The position numbers and the translations under genes were made by a program. From JBFLVN01 sp040758475 (lineage in GTDB: Bacteria; JAGRBM01), in assembly GCA_040758475.1 (NCBI GenBank), contig JBFLVN010000238.1, positions 1 to 5,759 of the forward strand: 5,759 nt of DNA. Direction: 5' to 3'. This document shows positions 1 to 4,623 of the stretch, one piece after another; the stretch's first letter is position 1; each line of letters opens with the position of its first letter. The notes below the pieces were generated by a model. That model was not told the origin of the DNA. It searched no databases and worked only from the letters and a program-made list of their open reading frames with translations.

Positions 1-2
1 CG

Positions 3-848
3 GAAGCGGGAAGCCTTGCCAAGGCGCCCAAAGCGCCGCCGGGCGGAGCCGCTTCTTCCACTCGGGGTCCTCAGGGAACCTTCGCCGCTTATGCGAAAGA
101 GATGGAAAAACTCTCCTTTACCCAGGCCACCGAGGAAATTCTCGATCTCGCCCGGGATACGAACGATCTCATTCAGAAGAGCGAGCCCTGGAAACTCTTG
201 AAGCAAGGAAAAACCGCCGAAGCCGCCTGGGTTTTCGATCATGCCTTGAAATGCCTCGATGCCATCTGCGTCGCCCTTTCGCCGTTTCTGCCCACCCGGA
301 TGCAGTCGCTCTGGGAACAACTCGGCCGCAAGGGAAGCGTCTTGGACGTCCGATTGGATTCCTCGGGGGCGCTTTCTCTCCCGCCCGTGGACCAAGTGGG
401 CGAGCCTTCGCCGCTCTTCGCCAAGCGCGAGGATGTCGAGAAGACCCGGGATTCGTTCCTCACGGAAGTGAAGGCGGCGGGCGAGGGGAATGGGAAACCT
501 GCTTCCACTAAATCGGGTGGGGCCATTACCTACGATGGTTTCATGACCACCGAGCTTCGTGTGGGGAGGATCGTAGAAGCGGTTCCCGTTCCCAAGGCGA
601 AAAAACTTCTCCAGCTCCAGGTGGATTTGGGAGAGCTTGGCAGGCGGCAGATCGTCGCGGGCATCGCGCTCCACTACAAGCCCGAAGAGGTAGTGGGCCG
701 GAAGGTCGTCATCGTCGCGAATTTGGAGCCCGCCAAGCTCATGGGCGTCGAATCCCAGGGCATGCTCCTTGCCGCGGAAGCGGAAGATGGCAAGCTTTCC
801 CTCGTGGACCCCGGCCCTGAGGCGAAGGTCGGAGTTCGAGTAAAATAA
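3..848 (+). CDS. metG: Methionyl-tRNA synthetase, C-terminal part (5' end outside window)
   Basis: This is the 3' portion of methionyl-tRNA synthetase, the cytoplasmic enzyme that charges tRNA-Met. The frame is open from the first bases, so the catalytic domain lies upstream, and the ATG at 102 is an internal methionine, not the start. Counting from that methionine, residues 1 to about 75 form the helical anticodon-binding domain (KSEPW followed by KLLKQGK, then the helix ending SPFLPTRMQSLWEQLG). A loose linker with a PLF motif follows. Residues about 142-248 are the C-terminal tRNA-binding (Trbp111/EMAP-II-like) OB-fold domain, recognised by ELRVGRI, KLLQLQVDLG, RQIVAGIA, ANLEPAKLMGVES and the GMLLAA turn. 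This domain mediates dimerisation and general tRNA binding in many bacterial MetG proteins. The first 33 codons in view include an Ala/Pro/Gly/Ser-rich stretch unusual for this domain. The stop TAA lies 3 bases before the next gene, implying co-transcription. Confidence 0.95.
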   Translation, partial: EAGSLAKAPKAPPGGAASSTRGPQGTFAAYAKEMEKLSFTQATEEILDLARDTNDLIQKSEPWKLLKQGKTAEAAWVFDHALKCLDAICVALSPFLPTRMQSLWEQLGRKGSVLDVRLDSSGALSLPPVDQVGEPSPLFAKREDVEKTRDSFLTEVKAAGEGNGKPASTKSGGAITYDGFMTTELRVGRIVEAVPVPKAKKLLQLQVDLGELGRRQIVAGIALHYKPEEVVGRKVVIVANLEPAKLMGVESQGMLLAAEAEDGKLSLVDPGPEAKVGVRVK

Positions 849-851
849 GAA

Positions 852-2261
852 GTGCTCATCGACACCCACACCCACGTTTCCGGCGAATCCTACAAAGACG
901 ATCGGGAAGCGGTTCTGGCCCGCGCAAAAGAGGCGGGGGTGGGGGCGCTCATCGCCATCGGCTCGGGATACGGGGTCGCCCGGAACTTGGAAGCCGTCGA
1001 GTTCGCCCTCTCTCACGACGACGTTTACGCCACCGTGGGGGTTCATCCCCACGAGGCTTCCGAAGTCACAGCCTCAAGCGTTTGGGATGATTTGCGGAAG
1101 GTGATGGACCGGGGCGGGGAGAAGGTCGTTGCTGTGGGCGAGATCGGTCTCGATTACCACTACAACAACTCCCCCCAGGAAAAGCAGCGGGAAGTTTTTG
1201 CCCAATCCCTTCAAGTAGCGCGGGAGAGAAAGCTCCCCGTGAGCATCCACAACCGGGAATCGACCAAAGACCTCTACGACATTCTCGTATCCGAGAAGGC
1301 CTCGGACTTCGGCGGGGTCATTCACTGCTTTACGGAGAGCTACGATTGGGGAAAGAAGTTCCTCGATTTGGGTTTTAAGCTTTCGATTTCGGGCGTTGTC
1401 ACGTTCAAGAAAGCCCTCGAATTGCAGGACGCCGTGCGGCGCCTTCCCCTCGAAGGGCTCGTGGTCGAAACCGATTGCCCGTTCCTCTCGCCCATTCCCC
1501 ATCGGGGGAAACGCAACGAGCCGGCGTTCGTGAAGCACGTGGCCGAGGGGATCGCGAAACTCAAAGCCCCGCTCACCTACGTGGACGTGGAGCGCATCAC
1601 CACGGGGAACGCGGTAGACGTGTTCGGCCTGGAAAAGTACCGGGAAGAACTCGAACGCCCACGGATCGCCTACACCATTCGCAATTCGCTCTATCTCAAC
1701 ATCACGAACCGTTGCTCGAACCCCTGCACGTTCTGCCCCAAGTTCGACGATTGGAAAGTGAAGGGGTACTACCTGCGCCTTCGGAAAGAACCTTCCTTCG
1801 AGGAGATCGTCCGGGAGATTGGCGATCCTTCCAAATACGACGAGGTGGTTTTCGTGGGTTTCGGCGAGCCTACCATTGCTCTCGACATGCTAAAGCGCGT
1901 GTCTAAGTGGTCGAAAGAGCACGGCGCCAAGAGCATCCGGGTCGATACGGACGGGCTTGGAAATCTCTACCACGAACGGAACATCGTGCCGGAACTGGCG
2001 GAAGCGGGCGTCGATGCGGTCAACGTTTCCCTGAACGGCCCGGACGCGGAAACTTACAACCGGGTGACCCGGACGCCGTACAAGGAAAACGGCTACGAAG
2101 GGGTCAAGGAATTCATCCGGGAGTGCAAGAAGCGCATCCGCTGGACGCAGGCCTCGGTCGTCACCGCGCCGGGCGTAGACGTGGAAGCCTCGCGCCGCGT
2201 GGCGGAAGAGGAACTGGGTGTCCAGTTCCGTGCCCGCGATTACCAGCAAGGAGTGGGCTGA
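852..2261 (+). CDS. TatD family metal-dependent nuclease fused to TatD-associated radical SAM domain
   Basis: This is a 469-residue two-domain protein. Residues 1 to about 262 are a TatD-type TIM-barrel hydrolase with every expected metal ligand visible: H6 and H8 (DTHTH), E97 (VGEIGLD), H133 (SIHNRE), H158 (GGVIHCF) and D208 (VETDCPFLSP). TatD proteins are Mg-dependent 3'-5' exonucleases/DNases. Residues about 272-469 are a radical SAM domain. The cluster motif is C288-x3-C292-x2-C295 (CSNPCTFC), followed by GFGEPT at 336-341, VDTDG at 364-368 and NVSLN at 391-395. This C-terminal half matches the TatD-linked radical SAM family, known either fused to or encoded beside TatD; its substrate is unknown to me. 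Start: the GTG at 852 is the only start codon near the N-terminus after the metG stop. The nearest SD-like GGAG is 17 bases away, so translation is probably coupled to metG termination. The stop overlaps the next ATG. Confidence 0.92.
   Translation: MLIDTHTHVSGESYKDDREAVLARAKEAGVGALIAIGSGYGVARNLEAVEFALSHDDVYATVGVHPHEASEVTASSVWDDLRKVMDRGGEKVVAVGEIGLDYHYNNSPQEKQREVFAQSLQVARERKLPVSIHNRESTKDLYDILVSEKASDFGGVIHCFTESYDWGKKFLDLGFKLSISGVVTFKKALELQDAVRRLPLEGLVVETDCPFLSPIPHRGKRNEPAFVKHVAEGIAKLKAPLTYVDVERITTGNAVDVFGLEKYREELERPRIAYTIRNSLYLNITNRCSNPCTFCPKFDDWKVKGYYLRLRKEPSFEEIVREIGDPSKYDEVVFVGFGEPTIALDMLKRVSKWSKEHGAKSIRVDTDGLGNLYHERNIVPELAEAGVDAVNVSLNGPDAETYNRVTRTPYKENGYEGVKEFIRECKKRIRWTQASVVTAPGVDVEASRRVAEEELGVQFRARDYQQGVG
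2248..2253 (+). promoter_or_regulatory. Ribosome binding site of the CDGSH gene
   Basis: AAGGAG lies 7 bases before the ATG at 2261, inside the last codons of the TatD/radical SAM gene. This near-perfect site decides the start of the small gene. It rules out the upstream continuation of that open frame, which is only an off-frame reading of the radical SAM coding sequence. Confidence 0.85.
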
Positions 2262-2542
2262 TGGCCACCGGGCCCAAGATCATCAAAGCCGGTTATACGG
2301 GAAAGATGGCCATCTGCGCCTGCAATCTTTCCCACGACAAACCCTTTTGCGACGGCCGCCACCGGGGGACGAGCAAGAACCCCTGGAAGTTCCAGGTCGA
2401 AGAAGGCCAGGAAATCCGCCTTTGCCAGTGCGGGTATTCTTCCAACAAGCCCTTCTGCGACGGCTCCCACGAGAAGTTCGCCGGTTCTTCCGATGACTCC
2501 TCTTCTTCGTTCCTGCCCAAGAAAAAGGGGACGAGCTGGTAG
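2261..2542 (+). CDS. Double CDGSH-type iron-sulfur protein
   Basis: This is a 93-residue protein carrying two complete CDGSH iron-sulfur motifs. The first is C19-x-C21-x8-C30-x3-H34 (CACNLSHDKPFCDGRH). The second is C55-x-C57-x8-C66-x3-H70 (CQCGYSSNKPFCDGSH). Each 3Cys-1His set is expected to hold one redox-active [2Fe-2S] cluster, as in mitoNEET-family proteins. Tandem forms of about this size are the usual soluble bacterial type and act as one monomer with two clusters. No signal peptide or membrane segment is visible, so it should be cytoplasmic. The C-terminus (about 73-93) is a Ser/Asp- then Lys-rich tail that is probably disordered. The ATG overlaps the preceding TGA by one base (TGATG) and has a strong AAGGAG site, so it is translationally coupled to the radical SAM fusion. 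The cellular role is not established; electron transfer or cluster supply to the radical SAM partner is only an inference from the coupling. Confidence 0.93.
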   Translation: MATGPKIIKAGYTGKMAICACNLSHDKPFCDGRHRGTSKNPWKFQVEEGQEIRLCQCGYSSNKPFCDGSHEKFAGSSDDSSSSFLPKKKGTSW

Positions 2543-2547
2543 ATTCC

Positions 2548-3054
2548 TTACGGTTCCTCCGGCCCTTCTTCCGAAAACCGCTGCTCGAAGCGTTCGATGA
2601 GGCCGCCGAGGCGCTCCAGTTGATCGGGCGTCAGGGTGCCCCGGAGCTTTCGGCCCAGTTCCAATTGTGCGGCCATGAGTTCTTTTTGCTTGGCCAAGAG
2701 ATCGTTTTGGATTTCCTTGATCTTGGGGCTTCCGGGATCGAGAAGGGCGAGGCCCATTAGGCGTCGCTGGGTTTTTCGGACTTCCCGTATTTTTGGAAGG
2801 ACGGTTTCTTCAAAAGATTCCATCAGGGCGTCGGTTTGTTCGGGAAAGAGCCCTAGCTCCCGGGCGATCCGGCCCGCGATGGGGGGCGGATGGCCATCTT
2901 CGTCCGGGCCCCGTGGCCCGGCTCGTTCTCCGTAGCCGCGCTCCTCCCGGTCCGGTGGCGGGCCGTGGGGGCGCCGTTCGGCGGAAGCGGGAACGGTGGA
3001 AAGGGAAAGGGTTAAAACGCCAAGGGAAACAGCTATCCAATGGAAGGGCTTCAT
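2548..3054 (-). CDS. Spy/CpxP-like periplasmic protein (LTxxQ family)
   Basis: This is a 168-residue secreted protein. Residues 1-25 are a typical Sec signal peptide: MKPFHW, a hydrophobic core of about 7-20, and the cleavage site ASA at 23-25. Residues about 26-58 are rich in Pro, Gly, Arg and Asp and probably disordered. Residues about 59-162 are almost entirely helical and amphipathic. They carry two LTxxQ-type elements that mark the Spy/CpxP/ZraP group: a degenerate one at LGLFPEQTDAL (67-77) and a good one at LTPDQLERL (141-149). The length fits Spy (about 160) and CpxP (about 166). Known members are periplasmic chaperones or stress and heavy-metal sensors, but no His/Cys metal-binding cluster is evident here, so a chaperone-like role is more likely than metal binding. 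The start is supported by GGAGGAGG 5 bases upstream. It is probably the last gene of the - strand cluster, and its stop faces the CDGSH stop with 5 bases between them. Confidence 0.8.
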   Translation of the reverse strand: MKPFHWIAVSLGVLTLSLSTVPASAERRPHGPPPDREERGYGERAGPRGPDEDGHPPPIAGRIARELGLFPEQTDALMESFEETVLPKIREVRKTQRRLMGLALLDPGSPKIKEIQNDLLAKQKELMAAQLELGRKLRGTLTPDQLERLGGLIERFEQRFSEEGPEEP

Positions 3055-3057
3055 GGG

Positions 3058-3105
3058 AACCTCCTCCGGCCTTATTCACCAAGACGCGGCAGAGCGGGGG
3101 AGGTT
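3058..3105 (-). promoter_or_regulatory. Possible hairpin masking the ribosome binding site of the Spy-like gene
   Basis: In the - strand transcript AACCTCC (3105-3099) is the exact complement of GGAGGTT (3064-3058). Past one mismatch, two more C-G pairs are possible (AACCTCCCCC against GGAGGAGGTT). The 3' arm contains the Shine-Dalgarno sequence GGAGGAGG (3067-3060), which is 5 bases from the ATG at 3054. Folding would therefore hide the ribosome binding site across a loop of roughly 28-34 bases. The loop is long and CCTCC complements any Shine-Dalgarno sequence, so this may be chance; a regulatory role is inferred only. Confidence 0.3.
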
Positions 3106-3110
3106 ACGGG

Positions 3111-3398
3111 CTACTTTTTCTTCTTGTTCTTCTTCCGCACGTTGTTGGCGGCGCTGCCGATGGCGATGACGATCGTTACGGTGATGCTGGCGGCGGTGGC
3201 GGCCGCGGTGGCGATGGTCATGGCGATCCGGACGCCCCGTCGGCGCTTGGCCTTCTGCTTCCACTCGTCGATCATCGAGTAGCGGGGCGGTTCTTTTTCC
3301 GTAGAAGCGGGTTTCGGGGAATCGGCGGCCGATGCGGGCTTGCTTTGGGCCGCCTCGCCGGTGGATGGAGCGGGAGAAGTTCGAAGTTCCTCGGCCAC
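3111..3398 (-). CDS. Small single-pass membrane protein with Ala/Pro/Ser-rich N-terminus and poly-Lys tail, unknown function
   Basis: I do not recognise a family. With the GTG at 3398 as start, the product has 95 residues. Residues about 7-38 are a Pro/Ala/Ser/Thr/Glu-rich, probably disordered, segment. Residues 42-55 are basic (MIDEWKQKAKRRRG). Residues about 57-81 form one Ala/Thr/Val/Ile-rich hydrophobic span (ending TIVIAIG), and the last residues are RKKNKKKK. Positive charge on both sides makes the orientation unclear. The GTG is chosen because it lies 2 bases after the DUF445 stop and has GGCGGAG 10 bases upstream. The frame is open to an ATG at 3491, but that would overlap DUF445 by about 90 bases and give an Arg-rich start typical of an off-frame reading. 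The internal ATG at codon 42 is a further option. The likely role is a small envelope component made with DUF445 and the Spy-like protein. Confidence 0.6.
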   Translation of the reverse strand: MAEELRTSPAPSTGEAAQSKPASAADSPKPASTEKEPPRYSMIDEWKQKAKRRRGVRIAMTIATAAATAASITVTIVIAIGSAANNVRKKNKKKK

Positions 3399-3400
3399 GG

Positions 3401-4405
3401 CTAATGGGCTCCGCCACCAAAGTAGCGGGAGAGGGCTGCGAGCACAAGGCCGAAGAGGCCGCCGTAGATGGCGCCGTTCACGCGAATCCATTCGAGGTGC
3501 TTTCGGGTCTTGCTCTCGAACATGTACTGGATTTCCTTATCGGAGAATTTCGAGAGGTTGTCCTTCACCATGTCGAAGATGCGGCCTTCGAGGCGGCTGA
3601 AGATCGTATCGATAACGGAGCTTTTGAGCTTTTCGAGCCTTTCGGTAACGGCCGGGGAGTCCGTGGTCCGTTCCGTAATTTTCCCGAGTTCTTGCCGGAT
3701 GAAAGCCTTCACTTCCTCGTTTTCGTGGAGGTGTTCGATCTCGTGGGCCAGGTTCTCGCCGATCTCGCCCACCATACCGTCGATGTCCAGGACGCCCACG
3801 TTGTCGGCGAATTTGCCAAGGCGCCCCACCTTCTCGCGGATTTTCTTGGAGAGGAACGCGAGGAAATCGTGGTTGTCGATCCAGGTAACGCCGTTCTTGC
3901 CTACTTCCGCAAGGATGAGATGGAGGAGTTCCTCGTCGTCCTTGATGCGCTGGATGGCGCCCCGGTAGAGGCCTTGCAAGTCCAGCTTGGCGAAATGCGA
4001 TTTGAGTGTTTCGGGCGTGAGCCATTCGTGTTCGACCGAATGGGCGAGCCCTTCGATGATCCGTTCCCGGTTCCGGGGAATGACGCCCGAACCGGGGAGC
4101 CAGGAGTAGCGCTCGAAGAGCATCTTGATGGCCATGAAATCGACGAGCGATCCCACGAGGGCCGCTTCGCCAGCGGAGCGTACCCAGAAAGCGATTGCGG
4201 GCGGGAAGGCGTAGGATGTTCCGAAGACGAGGGCCGAGAGGCCAAGGGAAATGTTCCCTTTGTGGTCGGCCAGGAATTCCTTCCAGTCCATGCCCGGAGT
4301 GGGCGAGGCTTCGGCTGTTTCGCCAGCCGGGGGAGCCTCGGCCAGGGGCGGCGGCGCGGGCGCTTCTGGAGCGCCGGACGCGTGGACTGAGAGCGATGGC
4401 TGCAT
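3401..4405 (-). CDS. DUF445 family membrane protein (YjiN/YheB-like)
   Basis: This is a 334-residue member of the DUF445 family, of unknown biochemical function. Residues 1-38 are Ala/Pro/Glu-rich and probably disordered. A hydrophobic span at about 52-78 is followed by the family signature: GSLVDFMAIKMLFERY (85-100), then GVIPRNRERIIEGLAHSVEHEWLTPETL (107-134), comparable to the ADWFAV..ALFR and IIPRNKDRI elements of E. coli YjiN. The middle (about 140-300) is long, charged and helical. Residues 305-328 (EWIRVNGAIYGGLFGLVLAAL) give the conserved C-terminal membrane helix that normally ends these proteins. It is shorter than YjiN (about 426) and YheB (about 377). The ATG at 4405 has AGGG 9 bases upstream; the methionine at codon 39 (4291) has no visible Shine-Dalgarno sequence. 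Both ends in the membrane with a long helical middle suggest a structural or tethering role, which is inference. It leads the - strand cluster, with the next gene starting 2 bases after its stop. Confidence 0.85.
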   Translation of the reverse strand: MQPSLSVHASGAPEAPAPPPLAEAPPAGETAEASPTPGMDWKEFLADHKGNISLGLSALVFGTSYAFPPAIAFWVRSAGEAALVGSLVDFMAIKMLFERYSWLPGSGVIPRNRERIIEGLAHSVEHEWLTPETLKSHFAKLDLQGLYRGAIQRIKDDEELLHLILAEVGKNGVTWIDNHDFLAFLSKKIREKVGRLGKFADNVGVLDIDGMVGEIGENLAHEIEHLHENEEVKAFIRQELGKITERTTDSPAVTERLEKLKSSVIDTIFSRLEGRIFDMVKDNLSKFSDKEIQYMFESKTRKHLEWIRVNGAIYGGLFGLVLAALSRYFGGGAH

Positions 4406-4491
4406 CGCACTTCACCCTATTCAGCCGGAGGTTTGGGGTCAATCCTTATGAAGAAGGCTTACGCAATTTTAATGATTGGATTTATGCACCC

Positions 4492-4511
4492 GCGCGAAAA
4501 GTCCTTCGCGC
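4492..4511. repeat. Inverted repeat GCGCGAA / TTCGCGC
   Basis: A perfect 7-base inverted repeat (4492-4498 and 4505-4511) is separated by six bases (AAGTCC). No T-run follows on either strand, so it does not look like an intrinsic terminator. Lying in the divergent control region, it could be an operator or a leader hairpin for the - strand cluster. Confidence 0.5.
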
Positions 4512-4517
4512 TGAACA

Positions 4518-4546
4518 CTGATATCAAAATCAGGAAACGGATTTCC
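4518..4546. repeat. Two adjacent small inverted repeats
   Basis: CTGAT (4518-4522) pairs with ATCAG (4529-4533) across six bases, and GGAAA (4533-4537) pairs with TTTCC (4542-4546) across four bases. The two stems share the G at 4533. Each stem has only five pairs, so chance is possible; they sit just upstream of the promoter of the regulator gene. Confidence 0.3.
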
Positions 4547-4563
4547 CTAGTTCATACAATACG

Positions 4564-4592
4564 TTGAGTTAGGGCCCCTATGTAGCTATAAT
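4564..4592 (+). promoter_or_regulatory. Sigma70-type promoter of the MerR-type regulator gene
   Basis: The -35 element TTGAGT (4564-4569, four of six consensus bases) is followed by exactly 17 bases and a perfect -10 TATAAT (4587-4592). Transcription should begin near 4598-4600. That leaves a short leader of about 25 bases before the GTG at 4624, or about 64 before the ATG at 4663. No other comparable site is seen in this intergenic region. Confidence 0.75.
4570..4580. promoter_or_regulatory. Palindrome TAGGG-C-CCCTA in promoter spacer, candidate operator
   Basis: A perfect 5+1+5 palindrome lies directly between the -35 and -10 elements. MerR-family regulators characteristically bind dyads in this position, and the downstream gene encodes a MerR-type protein, so autoregulation is plausible. 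The spacer is a normal 17 bases, not the stretched 19-20 of classical MerR-activated promoters, which would fit repression better than activation. The dyad is shorter than usual MerR operators and does not extend further. Confidence 0.4.
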
Positions 4593-4623
4593 GTTTAGCG
4601 GTTAAGGCGTGGCAAGGGTGTCC

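Larger units (their letters stand above)
4406..4623. other. Divergent intergenic region, A+T-richer than surroundings
   Basis: This is the only substantial non-coding stretch in the window, between the - strand DUF445 gene and the + strand MerR-type gene. It holds a clear + strand promoter (4564-4592) with a spacer palindrome, and three small inverted repeats at 4492-4546. For the - strand genes I find only weak promoter candidates: TAAAAT (4471-4466) as a possible -10 without a matching -35, and TTGACC followed 17 bases later by a poor TAGGGT. The - strand promoter is therefore not assigned. Confidence 0.7.

Noticed and set aside
1074..1576. Two - strand open frames opposite the TatD domain
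   Set aside because: They are antisense to a fully intact TatD domain with all metal ligands, and have no supporting motifs or ribosome binding site.
1907..2260. An upstream extension of the CDGSH protein
   Set aside because: The extension is an off-frame reading of the radical SAM domain, full of Arg and Gly. The ATG at 2261 with AAGGAG 7 bases before it is the proper start.
2552..2580. CGGTT...AACCG pairing at the end of the Spy-like gene as a terminator
   Set aside because: Only five solid pairs, inside the coding sequence, and no T-run downstream.
3332..4390. A 352-codon open frame on the + strand
   Set aside because: It lies opposite the DUF445 gene. The DUF445 reading has family motifs, membrane helices and a ribosome binding site, while this frame gives no recognisable domain and reflects high GC in third positions.
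3537..4442. A 301-codon open frame on the - strand overlapping DUF445
   Set aside because: It is an off-frame reading of DUF445 coding sequence, extremely Arg/Pro-rich, with no motif.
4492..4511. Hairpin as an intrinsic terminator
   Set aside because: No T-run follows the stem on either strand, and no gene ends there; both flanking genes start beside it.
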